The position numbers and the translations under genes were made by a program. The notes below the pieces were generated by a model. That model saw only the letters and a list, made by a program, of their open reading frames with translations. It did no database searches and was not told the origin of the DNA. Shown here in pieces: positions 48,775 through 57,210 of a DNA stretch of 64,000 bases. The DNA is from DASQEH01 sp035633755. GTDB taxonomy: Bacteria > Actinomycetota > Actinomycetes > Propionibacteriales > Nocardioidaceae. Numbering within the stretch: position 1 is the first letter of the stretch; each line of letters starts with the position of its first letter. The stretch covers positions 5,145 through 69,144 of the forward strand of contig DASQEH010000114.1 of NCBI GenBank assembly GCA_035633755.1, read 5' to 3'.

Positions 48775-49910
48775 GCACTGTCCTTGCTCTGAGAGGCCAG
48801 CTCGGTCGCTGCCTCGACATAGCTCGATGCTCCGGCCGAGCTCGGGTCATAGGTGACCACGGTCTGCCCGTGGCTTGGCGCCTCGGAGATCCGAACAGAC
48901 CGCGGGATCACCGCCGACAGGACCACATCGCCGAAGTGGCGACGCACCTCGTCGGCGACGCCTTGCGCCAACCGTGTCCGGGCGTCGTACATGGTCAGCA
49001 GGATGGCTGCCACTTGGAGCTCGGGGTTGAGGTGCTCCCGGATCTGCTCCAACGTGCGAAGCAGCTGCCCGAGCCCCTCCATGGCGTAGTACTCACACTG
49101 AATCGGGACGAGCATCTCCTTGCCCGCCGACAGTGCGTTGACCGTCAGGAGCCCCAGGGATGGTGGGCAGTCGATGAGGACGTAGTCGTACCGCTCCCCC
49201 GCAGCCCCGCGCTCGGCGAGGTGCACCTCCAGTGCCCGCCTCAAACGGGTCTCCCGGGCCACCATTGACACCAGCTCGATCTCGGCGCCGGCGAGGTCGA
49301 TCGTGGCGGGGACGACATACAAGCCTGGCACATGCTTGCTCTCGACCCGGACGTCGGAGATGGCGGCGCCCGCGATGAGTACGTCGTAGATGCCGGGCGT
49401 GCCCTCCCCGTGCTCCACGGACAGCGCCGTCGACGCGTTCCCTTGAGGGTCCAGGTCGAGCAGGAGAACCTTCAGTCCGTGCTGTGCCAACGCGGCGGCG
49501 ATGTTGACCGCGGTGGTGGTTTTCCCGACTCCGCCCTTCTGGTTGGCAATGACCAGAGTTCGTGTCGAGTCCGGGACAGGCATCCGCCGCCCACCGACCG
49601 GCGGAACTTGGGCGGCGACGTGCGCCACTCCAGCCGCTTGCGAGTCGACCGGGGTTGCTTCGGAGCTGAGATCAACGGCGCTCTGACTCAGCCCGGCTTG
49701 CGGACTGGCTTGGGCTGCCTCATGACTGAGCGCCGCTGCTTCAGGACGTGTTTCACGTGAAACATCGGGCCAGCCCAAGCCTCGGGCGCCGCTCGAGGCA
49801 CTCGCGGGCCACCCCAGTCCGCTTATCGGGAACGGGGAACCACTGTGCGAGCCCTGGAGATCCGGTGCCGAGTCTGCTGACTGCTCAGAGGTCGAGTGAG
49901 CAGACGCCAC
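48771..49910 (-). CDS. parA: Chromosome-partitioning ATPase ParA with long N-terminal extension
   Basis: A Walker-type ParA/Soj ATPase of 379 residues. The deviant Walker A motif is NQKGGVGKTTTAVN near residue 123, Walker B is YDYVLIDCPPSLGLLTVNAL. Before it lies a low-complexity extension of about 115 residues rich in Ala, Ser and Pro, with the word LGWP twice and VSRET encoded by a parS site. GTG 49910 is well supported by AAGGAGG 5 bases upstream. An inner ATG (49583) would give a short ParA but lacks a good RBS. It is in an operon with parB. Confidence 0.94.
   Translation of the reverse strand: MASAHSTSEQSADSAPDLQGSHSGSPFPISGLGWPASASSGARGLGWPDVSRETRPEAAALSHEAAQASPQAGLSQSAVDLSSEATPVDSQAAGVAHVAAQVPPVGGRRMPVPDSTRTLVIANQKGGVGKTTTAVNIAAALAQHGLKVLLLDLDPQGNASTALSVEHGEGTPGIYDVLIAGAAISDVRVESKHVPGLYVVPATIDLAGAEIELVSMVARETRLRRALEVHLAERGAAGERYDYVLIDCPPSLGLLTVNALSAGKEMLVPIQCEYYAMEGLGQLLRTLEQIREHLNPELQVAAILLTMYDARTRLAQGVADEVRRHFGDVVLSAVIPRSVRISEAPSHGQTVVTYDPSSAGASSYVEAATELASQSKDSA
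49749..49764. promoter_or_regulatory. parS site (perfect) inside parA
   Basis: TGTTTCACGTGAAACA is the full 16-base palindromic parS. It lies within the N-terminal extension of parA, where it encodes the residues VSRET. ParB would load here and spread over the origin region. Confidence 0.95.
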
Positions 49911-49926
49911 GGCAACCTCCTTCGTC

Positions 49927-50574
49927 TCAGCTGGGCCGTCTCGACGATAACCGAACGACGGTCGTCGCAGGCTCGACGACACCCTCTCCGCACCGTTCGA
50001 CCGCAGACATGCGCACTCCACGGCGTCGCAGGGCGGCGGCCGCTTCGGCCAGCTCATCGGATGCGGTTTCGCCCTTGATGGCCAGCACCTCGCCGTCCGG
50101 TCGGCACAGCGGCAACGTCCAGCGAACGAGCCGCTCCAGCGGAGCGACAGCCCGTGCGGTCACGACGTCGAAGGCGCCGGGGTCGAGGTCCTCGGCGCGC
50201 GAGCGGACCACGGTGACATTGCCGAGCGCCAGTGTCTGGCTGACCTGAGCGAGGAAGGTGGACCGCCGGAGCAGCGGCTCGACAAGCGTCACGCGGAGGT
50301 CGGGACGCGCCAGGGCGAGCGGGATACCGGGGAAGCCGGCGCCAGAGCCGACGTCGCCCACGCTGGATCCCGACCGGATGAGCGGGTGGATCACCACGCA
50401 GTTCATGATGTGACGGTTCCAGAGGCGGCCCACCTCCCGAGGGCCGAGGAGGCCCTGTTCTACACCTTGCGTCGCGACTATCTGCGCATATCGGTCAGCG
50501 AGCGGTGCGGCGTCCCCAAACCAGGCGACCACCGTCTCCTGCGACGGACGGTCGGTTTCACGTGAAACATCCAC
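49927..50574 (-). CDS. rsmG: 16S rRNA (guanine527-N7)-methyltransferase RsmG
   Basis: A 215-residue Rossmann methyltransferase. NCVVIHPLIRSGSSVGDVGSGAGFPGIPLALARPDLRVTLVEPL is the SAM site, and ARAVAPLERLVRW is the second family motif. It methylates G527 of 16S rRNA; loss gives low-level streptomycin resistance in several bacteria. GTG 50574 starts a protein whose residues 3-7 (VSRET) are encoded by a parS site. It lies between jag and parA on the same strand, 16 bases before the parA start. Confidence 0.94.
   Translation of the reverse strand: MDVSRETDRPSQETVVAWFGDAAPLADRYAQIVATQGVEQGLLGPREVGRLWNRHIMNCVVIHPLIRSGSSVGDVGSGAGFPGIPLALARPDLRVTLVEPLLRRSTFLAQVSQTLALGNVTVVRSRAEDLDPGAFDVVTARAVAPLERLVRWTLPLCRPDGEVLAIKGETASDELAEAAAALRRRGVRMSAVERCGEGVVEPATTVVRLSSRRPS
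50554..50569. promoter_or_regulatory. parS site (15 of 16) at the rsmG start
   Basis: GGTTTCACGTGAAACA contains the whole 14-base core GTTTCACGTGAAAC; only the outer base differs from the 16-base consensus. It begins five bases inside the rsmG start codon. It is 805 bases from the site in parA. Confidence 0.92.
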
Positions 50575-50584
50575 CTCGGTTGTG

Positions 50585-51112
50585 TCAGGTGGCGGGAAGG
50601 ATCACTACGCACCGCGTCGGCTCGACGCCCTCAGACTCGCTCTTCAGTCCAGCCTCGGCGACGCAGTCGTGGACGACCTTGCGCTCGAAAGGCGACATCG
50701 GCGCAAGCTTGACCGCTTCTCCCGACGTACGCACCTCATCGATGGCTTCCGTTGCGAGCAGCACCAGGTTCTTACGGACATCCGCGCGGTACCCCCCGAT
50801 GTCGAGCATCAGCCGGGAACGTTCTCCGGTCTCCCGGTAGACGGCGAGGCGGGTGAGCTCCTGCAGTGCCTCGAGGACATGACCGTCATCGCCCACGAGG
50901 ACGTCAAGGTCTTCCCCGACGACGGATACGGCTGCACGGTCGCCTTCGACGTCCATATCCAAGTCACCGTCGAGGTCGGCGATGTCGAGTAGCTCCTCGA
51001 GGTAGTCCGCGGCGATGTCGCCTTCGGCCTCGAGCTGCTTCACCCGGTCGACGGGCGAGACGACCACGTCATCCGCGGCGGCCTCGGCTACGTGCTGGGG
51101 GGCTTCAGTCAT
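50585..51112 (-). CDS. jag: Jag family RNA-binding protein (KH and R3H domains)
   Basis: A 175-residue protein. A KH-like domain occupies about 45-110 (VVGEDLDVLVGDDGHVLEALQELTRLAVYRETGE). An R3H domain is at the C-terminus (PMSPFERKVVHDCVAEAGLKSESEG, with the Arg-x3-His pair). It probably binds RNA next to YidC and is linked to envelope growth in Gram-positives. It lies between yidC and rsmG, 39 bases downstream of yidC. Confidence 0.92.
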   Translation of the reverse strand: MTEAPQHVAEAAADDVVVSPVDRVKQLEAEGDIAADYLEELLDIADLDGDLDMDVEGDRAAVSVVGEDLDVLVGDDGHVLEALQELTRLAVYRETGERSRLMLDIGGYRADVRKNLVLLATEAIDEVRTSGEAVKLAPMSPFERKVVHDCVAEAGLKSESEGVEPTRCVVILPAT

Positions 51113-51151
51113 GCGTCGGTACTCCGTTCGAGGCTCACGGGGAGCCAGGCC

Positions 51152-52129
51152 TCACGTCTCGTTGGGTCTACGTCTGCGCTGGTCACGGGTCTTCTTCTTC
51201 GGCTGAACGCGTGGTGGAGGCTTCGGCTTGGTGGGGGCGGGGTATGCCGTCGCGCCTCCCGGTTCCTCTCCTTCGCCGGGCGCCTGGATGCCCTTGGCTG
51301 GTCCATGCTTCTTGGTGTCCCGCAGTTTCTTGGCCTCGTAGGCAGGAGTGTCTGGGGTGGGGTTGTTGCGAATCACATAGAACTGTTGGCCCATCGTCCA
51401 GATGTTCGACGTCGACCAGTACAGCAGGACGCCGACGGGGAAGGCGATGCCCCCCACAGCGAACACGACCGGCAGAACGTACAACAGGATCTTCTGTTGC
51501 TGGGCGTACTGCCCGGTGAGCGCTGACTCGGGCATGTTCTTGCGCATCAGCTGGCGCTGGGTGGTGAACGTGGTGATCGTCATCAAGACGACCAAAGCGG
51601 CCGTGAGCGCCTGGGTGTGCCACGACTCCGCCCCGGTGAACGAGTCAGAGATCTTCGCCAAGCCGAAGATTGTGCCGTCCCGCAGCGTTTCCACGTCGCC
51701 GAGCTTGAAGAACCCCACCGGTTCGGCGTCTGTGGCCTTGTCGAGGGTTCGAAACAGCGCCAAGAAGATGGGCATCTGCAGCAACAAGGGCATGCACGAT
51801 GCGAGCGGGTTCGTGCCGGTGTCCTTGTAGAGCTTCATCGTCTCTTGAGTCAGCCGCTCGCGGTCGTGACCGTACTTCGTCTGCAGCTCCTTGACCTTGG
51901 GCTGGAGCAGCTGCATGTTGCGGCTGTTCTTGATCTGCTTGACGAACAGCGGGATGAGCAGGATCCGGATGCATACGGTGAGGCCGATGATCGACAAGGC
52001 CCACGACAGTCCCGCCGGCATGCCGAGCTCGCCGTGGAACAGTCGATAGAAGACGAGCAGGATTCCGGAGGTCAGGTAGTACAGCGGCTTCATGATGGCG
52101 CTGCCGATGGAGACGAAGAAGTCGATCAT
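51152..52129 (-). CDS. yidC: Membrane protein insertase YidC
   Basis: A 325-residue YidC/Oxa1 protein with five TM helices (near residues 5-30, 38-58, 105-125, 180-200 and 215-235). The short Gram-positive type lacks the large periplasmic domain. The conserved groove Arg is in SWALSIIGLTVCIRILLIPLFVKQ. The C-terminal 60 residues are basic and contain several Lys/Arg-Pro runs that may bind ribosomes. ATG 52129 is adjacent to the yidD stop. Confidence 0.95.
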   Translation of the reverse strand: MIDFFVSIGSAIMKPLYYLTSGILLVFYRLFHGELGMPAGLSWALSIIGLTVCIRILLIPLFVKQIKNSRNMQLLQPKVKELQTKYGHDRERLTQETMKLYKDTGTNPLASCMPLLLQMPIFLALFRTLDKATDAEPVGFFKLGDVETLRDGTIFGLAKISDSFTGAESWHTQALTAALVVLMTITTFTTQRQLMRKNMPESALTGQYAQQQKILLYVLPVVFAVGGIAFPVGVLLYWSTSNIWTMGQQFYVIRNNPTPDTPAYEAKKLRDTKKHGPAKGIQAPGEGEEPGGATAYPAPTKPKPPPRVQPKKKTRDQRRRRPNET

Positions 52130-52390
52130 CTATGCCTCCTCCACCGGGCTGCAGTGGCCCCGCCCGAGCCACGAGAAGCTCGCGGGAACCGGATCCAGCC
52201 CACCGGCTGCCCACGGATGGCAGCGGGCGATCCGGCGGGTGCCGAGCCACAACCCCTTTGCCGCACCATGGCGCTGCACAGCCTCGAGCGTGTACGCCGA
52301 GCAGGAAGGGTAGTAGCGGCAGACGTCGCCGTAGAGCGGACTGATCACCCGCCGGTATGCGATCAGCATCCAGGCGATGACGTGCCTCAC
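52130..52390 (-). CDS. yidD: Membrane protein insertion efficiency factor YidD
   Basis: An 86-residue small protein with an N-terminal amphipathic helix (VIAWMLIAYRRVISPL) and the invariant YPSCSAYTLEAV and CHPWAAGGLDPVP motifs. It aids YidC-dependent insertion. GTG 52390 overlaps the rnpA stop by 4 bases. The longer open frame to 52633 is a shadow of rnpA. Confidence 0.93.
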   Translation of the reverse strand: MRHVIAWMLIAYRRVISPLYGDVCRYYPSCSAYTLEAVQRHGAAKGLWLGTRRIARCHPWAAGGLDPVPASFSWLGRGHCSPVEEA

Positions 52391-52728
52391 GGGCGGGCAC
52401 CATCGATCCTGGCCAGACACTTCGTGAGGTCGGCGTCGAGGCCGGCGTACCCGGCACTGGCCGCAGCCGGCAGTGCGCGCACCACGATGAGGGTGGATGC
52501 CGGCAGCGGTAACCGGGCCCGAATGGCGTGGCGCAGGCGTCGCTTGACCCGATGGCGCGCCACCGCGTTGCCGACGGCCTTGCTCACCACGAAGCCGACG
52601 CGAGCGGCATGGTCGTCCCGCGATGCAGTCCAATGCACGACCATGGTCGCGCTGCCTGCACGGCGACCGGTACGAACGGCAGCGCGGAACTCGTCGGCAC
52701 GGCGCATGCGGTTCGCGTCGGGAAGCAC
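52387..52728 (-). CDS. rnpA: Ribonuclease P protein component
   Basis: A 113-residue RnpA. The RNR-type motif AVGNAVARHRVKRRLRHAIR binds RNase P RNA, and the N-terminal RRADEFRAAVRTGRR forms the leader-binding cleft. It matures the 5' ends of tRNAs. GTG 52728 has GGAG about 10 bases upstream. It lies 15 bases after rpmH. Confidence 0.94.
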   Translation of the reverse strand: MLPDANRMRRADEFRAAVRTGRRAGSATMVVHWTASRDDHAARVGFVVSKAVGNAVARHRVKRRLRHAIRARLPLPASTLIVVRALPAAASAGYAGLDADLTKCLARIDGARP

Positions 52729-52743
52729 ATCTGGTCCGCTCCG

Positions 52744-52881
52744 TCAGGCAGCGAGTCGGTTGCGGCCCTTGCGCCGACGCCCGGCGAGGATCGCGCGGCC
52801 GGCGCGCGTACGCATCCGCAGCCGGAAGCCGTGCGTCTTGCTACGCCGGCGGTTGTTCGGTTGAAACGTGCGCTTGCTCAA
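52744..52881 (-). CDS. rpmH: 50S ribosomal protein L34
   Basis: A 45-residue, highly basic protein (SKRTFQPNNRRRSKTHGFRL, ending GRNRLAA), the normal actinobacterial length. It begins with TTG 52881, with GGGAG 9 bases upstream. It is the first gene of the rpmH-rnpA-yidD-yidC-jag-rsmG-parAB run, with a strong promoter at 53013-53041. Confidence 0.95.
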   Translation of the reverse strand: MSKRTFQPNNRRRSKTHGFRLRMRTRAGRAILAGRRRKGRNRLAA

Positions 52882-53012
52882 GGGGACAGACTCCCATGTC
52901 GGGTTGAACGCCTAAGGTGACGGGTGTTCGGCGGGTCGATAACGGTGCCGTGTCGACGCGAGTACGTGCTCGACAGGACATGCGCCACCGTTCGACGCAC
53001 GCCGACCTCGTA

Positions 53013-53041
53013 ACGGTACGCGGGCCCACGACACCGGTCAA
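53013..53041 (-). promoter_or_regulatory. rpmH promoter
   Basis: Read leftwards, TTGACC (complement of 53036-53041) and TACCGT (complement of 53013-53018) are separated by exactly 17 bases, a near-consensus housekeeping promoter. The expected start is near 53006, giving a leader of about 125 bases. Confidence 0.65.
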
Positions 53042-53151
53042 ACCAACCGGCCCCACGCCGTCGGGGCCGCCGCACCAGCCAGCATGACCGACACGCCGAG
53101 GTGGACGCGCCGACAGCCCAACTTTCTGCCGCACAGCCTGTGGATCAATGC

Positions 53152-53181
53152 TTGATCTATCGGCCTCATTGTTGTTAGCGT
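53152..53181 (+). promoter_or_regulatory. dnaA promoter
   Basis: TTGATC (53152-53157) and TAGCGT (53176-53181) are 18 bases apart. The predicted start near 53188 leaves a leader of about 130 bases that contains two adjacent DnaA boxes. A third box abuts the -35. Confidence 0.6.
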
Positions 53182-53317
53182 CCGGGCCGGACACCGAAGT
53201 TCTTTCCCCGCCGCTCGCACGGCTACCTCGGCATCTCTACCGATGTACACAGCCTGTGGACAACTATGTGGACGTACGGCGCATGCGGACGACCGTCGCA
53301 GAAGGTGAGTGGCTCCG

Positions 53318-54739
53318 ATGACTGAGGTGGCCGGCCTGACCGAAGCCTGGGCTGAACTGATCGACGACCTCCCTGCGAGCCATCGAGCCTGGTTGTCGGC
53401 GTCCCGGCCCGTCACCTTGCATGAGAACACCGCCATCGTGGCAGTCCCTGACGACTTCACCCGCAGCCAGCTCGAAACCCGACTGCGGAGCCGGCTCGAG
53501 GATGCCTTGAGCCGAGCGCTGGGCCGCCAGGTGCGCCTGGCAGTCACCGTCGACCCAAGTCTCGCCGCACCGGAACCGGGCCGACTCTCCATTCCCAGCC
53601 AACCCAACGGGAGCGACCCCCCGCCCGTCCATGACCTGAACGGCAACGCGGGCGACACTGCCTTGATCGGGACCGGCCAAGCGTCTGCGTCGGGCACCAG
53701 GGAAGCGCGGCTCAATCCGAAGTACGTCTTCGACACCTTTGTGATCGGCTCGTCGAACCGCTTCGCGCATGCGGCGGCCGTGGCCGTCGCCGAAGCACCC
53801 GGCAAGGCGTACAACCCGCTGCTCATCTACGGTGACTCTGGCCTGGGTAAGACGCACCTGCTCCACGCAATCGGCCACTACGTCCGCAGTCTGTTCACCG
53901 GCGCCCGTGTGCGGTACGTGTCGAGCGAGGAGTTCACCAACGACTTCATCAACGCGATCCGCGATGACCGGGCTGCCGGCTTCCAGCGCCGATATCGCGA
54001 CGTCGACGTGCTGCTGATCGACGACATCCAGTTCCTCGAGGGGAAGATCCAGACCCAGGAAGAGTTCTTCCATACGTTCAACACGCTCCACAACGCCAAC
54101 AAGCAAATCGTCATCACGTCGGATCGCCCACCCAAGCGCCTCGAGGCGCTCGAGGACCGACTGCGCAACCGGTTCGAGTGGGGGCTCATCACCGACGTCC
54201 AGCCTCCTGACCTCGAGACCCGGATCGCAATCTTGCGAAAGAAGGCGGCGACCGAGCGGCTGAGCGCACCCCCTGACGTGCTGGAGTTCATCGCGAGCAA
54301 GATCCAGACCAACATCCGCGAGCTCGAAGGCGCCCTCATCAGGGTGACGGCCTTCGCCAGCCTGAACCGCCAGCCGGTCGACGCGACGTTGGCCGAGATC
54401 GTGCTCAAGGACCTGATTCCCGAAGGCGGCGAGCCCGAGATCACCGCCGCTGTGATCATCGCCCAGACCGCCGCGTACTTCGGGCTCTCCATCGATGACC
54501 TGTGCGGTGCGAGCCGCAGTCGCACTCTGGTGACCGCTCGACAGATCGCCATGTACCTGTGCCGGGAGCTGACCGACCTCTCCTTGCCCAAGATCGGCCA
54601 GCAGTTCGGCGGGCGTGACCACACCACGGTGATGCACGCCGACCGCAAGATCAGGGTCTTGATGGCAGAGCGGCGCAGCGTCTACAACCAGGTCCGCGAG
54701 CTCACCAACCGCATCAAGCAGCAGGCGAGACAGCAGTGA
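53318..54739 (+). CDS. dnaA: Chromosomal replication initiator DnaA
   Basis: A 473-residue initiator. Domain I covers about 1-85, a variable linker follows to about 130, then domain III (LNPKYVFDTFVIGSSNRFAHAAA, Walker A GDSGLGKTHLLHAIG, Walker B VLLIDDIQFLEGK). Domain IV ends with the DnaA-box-binding helix-turn-helix (RQIAMYLCRELTDLSLPKIGQQFGGRDHTTVMHA). ATG 53318 is chosen because GGTGAG lies 8 bases upstream; GTG 53309 is the alternative. Confidence 0.97.
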   Translation: MTEVAGLTEAWAELIDDLPASHRAWLSASRPVTLHENTAIVAVPDDFTRSQLETRLRSRLEDALSRALGRQVRLAVTVDPSLAAPEPGRLSIPSQPNGSDPPPVHDLNGNAGDTALIGTGQASASGTREARLNPKYVFDTFVIGSSNRFAHAAAVAVAEAPGKAYNPLLIYGDSGLGKTHLLHAIGHYVRSLFTGARVRYVSSEEFTNDFINAIRDDRAAGFQRRYRDVDVLLIDDIQFLEGKIQTQEEFFHTFNTLHNANKQIVITSDRPPKRLEALEDRLRNRFEWGLITDVQPPDLETRIAILRKKAATERLSAPPDVLEFIASKIQTNIRELEGALIRVTAFASLNRQPVDATLAEIVLKDLIPEGGEPEITAAVIIAQTAAYFGLSIDDLCGASRSRTLVTARQIAMYLCRELTDLSLPKIGQQFGGRDHTTVMHADRKIRVLMAERRSVYNQVRELTNRIKQQARQQ

Positions 54740-55114
54740 CGGACACGGATCGGCTCCTCACAGCCTGGGGACAACGCTGTGGATGCGCAGTGGTCAACTC
54801 GGATCTCTCTGTGCACCTCGCTCCGTCGACTGCGCCGATACCTGTCGTTCTCCCGTCGACCACACAGATCGACGTGGTGTCGTCACCAGCCCATGTGGAC
54901 GCAGCTACGGTCGTGACCTGCGGGATTGTCGACTACCCACAGATCGCACACAACCGATGAAGACGACGGAACTACAGAGGTCTGACAAGGCTTCAAATTC
55001 TCTTCGAGCCGGGACCGGTGGAAAACCCCAGCAGGAGCAGACCGACACACTCCTTGGTGGTGGGGTCATGGCAGGATTCCTCGTTACACCGACACCGCAT
55101 GGAGGGCTGGCATC
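54740..55114. other. Candidate oriC (dnaA-dnaN intergenic region)
   Basis: The 375-base gap between dnaA and dnaN is where actinobacterial oriC normally lies. Only degenerate DnaA boxes are visible: TGGGGACAA (54766-54774), TGTGGATGC (54778-54786), TGTGGACGC (54894-54902) and the reverse TACCCACAG near 54934. There is no extended AT-rich stretch; the most AT-rich part is cttcaaattctcttc near 54991. The box density is low compared with Streptomyces. The GGAGGG RBS of dnaN ends the region. Confidence 0.6.
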
Positions 55115-56263
55115 GTGAAGTTCCGCGTTGAGCGCGAGACGTTTGCCGACGCCGTCGCCTGGACCGCTCGCAGCATTCCGACGCGGCCAGGCACCTTGCC
55201 TCAACTGTCGGGCATTCTGGTCTCGACGGGTGACGACGGGCTCAGGCTGAGCGGGTTCGACTACGAGACGTCGGCCCAGGTCACCATTGCTGCCGATGTG
55301 GCCGACGAGGGCCAGGTCCTGGTATCCGGCCGACTGCTGGCTGATATCGCGCGTGCCCTCCCGCACCAACCCGTCGACGTCGCACTCGATGGGGCCAAAT
55401 TGTCTCTTACGTGCGGTAGCTCCCGATTCAGTCTGCAAACCATGCCGGTCGAGGACTATCCCGCGCTCCCCGAGATGCCGCCTGTCATCGGCACTGTCGA
55501 CAGCGACGCCTTCGCCACGGCGGTCGTACAGGCGGTCACGGCATCCGGTCGTGACGACATGTTGCCCGTGCTCACCGGCGTCAAGCTCGAGATCGAGGGC
55601 TCCACGGTGGCGTTGCTGGCCACCGACCGCTTCAGGTTGAGCTTGCGGGAGCTGCAGTGGCGCCCGCTCCAGCCGGATGTGACCGCAACGGCGCTCGTGC
55701 CGGCCCGTGTCCTGGCAGACACGGCGAAGTCACTGGGAGCCGGGTCCGAGCTGAGCATCGCGCTCGGCAGCGCGGCGTCGGGCAGTGAAGGCCTGATCGG
55801 TTTCGAGTCCACGTCCGCGGGCAGTTCACGGCGGACGACGACGCGACTCATCGAGGGAGCATTCCCGAACGTTCGCCAGCTTTTCCCGGCCACCTCCGAG
55901 ATCAGCGCCCAGGTGGAGACCGCGGCCCTGATCGACTCGGTCAAGCGGGTCTCCCTCGTCGCCGGCCGCAACACGCCGATCCGTCTGCAGTTCACCGAGG
56001 GCATGGTGGCGCTCGAGGCTGGCAACGGCGAAGAAGCCCAGGCATCGGAGTCGTTGGAGGCGGCCTTGGTAGGGGATTCGGTCTCCATCGGCTTCAACCC
56101 GTCGTACCTGCTTGACGGTCTCAGCGCCATAGCTGACTCCCACGTGCACATCGCGATGACCCAACCAGCACGACCGGCCGCCTTCACAGGACTGGACGGA
56201 CCTGACAGCTCCCCTGATCTCAGCTTCCGCTATCTCCTCATGCCGCTGCGCATGCAAGGCTGA
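55115..56263 (+). CDS. dnaN: DNA polymerase III beta sliding clamp
   Basis: A 382-residue beta clamp with three similar domains (about 1-120, 128-255, 256-382). The C-terminal RYLLMPLRMQG is the actinobacterial version of the clamp end that forms the partner-binding pocket. GTG 55115 is preceded by GGAGGG. It is the processivity factor for the replicase and also binds repair proteins. gnd follows after 35 bases. Confidence 0.96.
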   Translation: MKFRVERETFADAVAWTARSIPTRPGTLPQLSGILVSTGDDGLRLSGFDYETSAQVTIAADVADEGQVLVSGRLLADIARALPHQPVDVALDGAKLSLTCGSSRFSLQTMPVEDYPALPEMPPVIGTVDSDAFATAVVQAVTASGRDDMLPVLTGVKLEIEGSTVALLATDRFRLSLRELQWRPLQPDVTATALVPARVLADTAKSLGAGSELSIALGSAASGSEGLIGFESTSAGSSRRTTTRLIEGAFPNVRQLFPATSEISAQVETAALIDSVKRVSLVAGRNTPIRLQFTEGMVALEAGNGEEAQASESLEAALVGDSVSIGFNPSYLLDGLSAIADSHVHIAMTQPARPAAFTGLDGPDSSPDLSFRYLLMPLRMQG

Positions 56264-56298
56264 CCCCCCTCAACCTTCGTCGTCGAAAGGGACCCGTG

Positions 56299-57201
56299 AT
56301 GGACATCGGACTGATAGGCCTGGGCAAGATGGGCGGCAACATGCGCGAGCGGATCCGCAAGGCCGGCCACACCGTAGTCGGGTTCGACCGCAACCCGGAC
56401 GTGAGCGATGTGGCATCCATGGAAGACCTGGTCGCAGCGCTCCCCTCGCCGAAGGTCGTCTGGGTGATGGTGCCCGCCGGCGACGCGACGAGGCAGACGA
56501 TCAGCGAGCTCAACGAGCTGCTCGGCAGTGGCGACATCGTGGTCGACGGCGGCAACTCACGGTGGACCGATGACAAGGCCCACGGCGAGATGCTCGCTGA
56601 GAAGGGCATCGGCTTCATCGACTGCGGGGTGTCGGGCGGTGTCTGGGGTCTCGAGGTCGGGTACGCCCTGATGTGCGGCGGCAGTGCTGAGGACGTCGCG
56701 ACGCTCCAGCCCATCTTCGACGCCTTGAAGCCCGAGGGTGAAGCCGGTTTCGTGCACGCGGGCAACGTGGGCGCCGGGCACTTCGCAAAGATGGTCCACA
56801 ACGGAATCGAGTACGCCATCATGCAGGCCTACGCCGAGGGTTGGGAGCTGCTGCACAAGGTCGAGGCCGTGGACAACGTGACCGAGGTCTTCGATTCGTG
56901 GCGCTCCGGAACGGTCATCCGGTCGTGGCTGCTCGACCTGCTGGTGCAGGCGCTGAAGGACGACTCGAACCTCGACCAGATCGCCGGCTATGCCGAGGAC
57001 TCCGGCGAGGGGCGCTGGACGGTCGAGGCGGCTATCGACAACGCCGTGCCGCTGCCGGCGATCACCGCCTCGTTGTTCGCTCGGTTCTCCTCCCGCCAGG
57101 AGGAGTCGCCCGCCATGAAAGCGGTGGCTGCCATGCGCAACCAGTTCGGTGGCCACGCCGTCCGCGCGACGCAGAAGTCCGTCGAGCCGCTCACCCAGTA
57201 A
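56299..57201 (+). CDS. gnd: 6-phosphogluconate dehydrogenase (decarboxylating), short form
   Basis: A 300-residue enzyme of the short, GndA-like type. IGLIGLGKMGGNMRERIRKAGH binds the cofactor, VVDGGNSRWTDDK and CGVSGGVWGLEVGYALMCGG bind the substrate, and KMVHNGIEYAIMQAYAEGWEL carries the catalytic Lys. It makes ribulose 5-phosphate, CO2 and NAD(P)H. Its place between dnaN and recF is typical of Streptomyces and relatives but not of Mycobacterium tuberculosis. ATG 56299 has AAGGGA upstream; GTG 56296 is adjacent. Confidence 0.95.
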   Translation: MDIGLIGLGKMGGNMRERIRKAGHTVVGFDRNPDVSDVASMEDLVAALPSPKVVWVMVPAGDATRQTISELNELLGSGDIVVDGGNSRWTDDKAHGEMLAEKGIGFIDCGVSGGVWGLEVGYALMCGGSAEDVATLQPIFDALKPEGEAGFVHAGNVGAGHFAKMVHNGIEYAIMQAYAEGWELLHKVEAVDNVTEVFDSWRSGTVIRSWLLDLLVQALKDDSNLDQIAGYAEDSGEGRWTVEAAIDNAVPLPAITASLFARFSSRQEESPAMKAVAAMRNQFGGHAVRATQKSVEPLTQ

Positions 57202-57210
57202 GCGTCTCGT

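Larger units (their letters stand above)
52882..53317. promoter_or_regulatory. rpmH-dnaA divergent intergenic region
   Basis: This 436-base gap holds divergent promoters for rpmH and dnaA and three DnaA-box matches: TGTGGATCA (53139-53147), a perfect TGTGGACAA (53255-53263) and TGTGGACGT (53267-53275). Two lie in the dnaA leader and one just upstream of its -35. That placement suggests DnaA autoregulation; part of oriC may extend here. No ORF is credible. Confidence 0.65.

Noticed and set aside
54736..54960. A 74-codon ORF directly after dnaA
   Set aside because: It overlaps the dnaA stop and lies in the candidate oriC with DnaA-box-like words. No RBS or family is recognised, so it is treated as non-coding.
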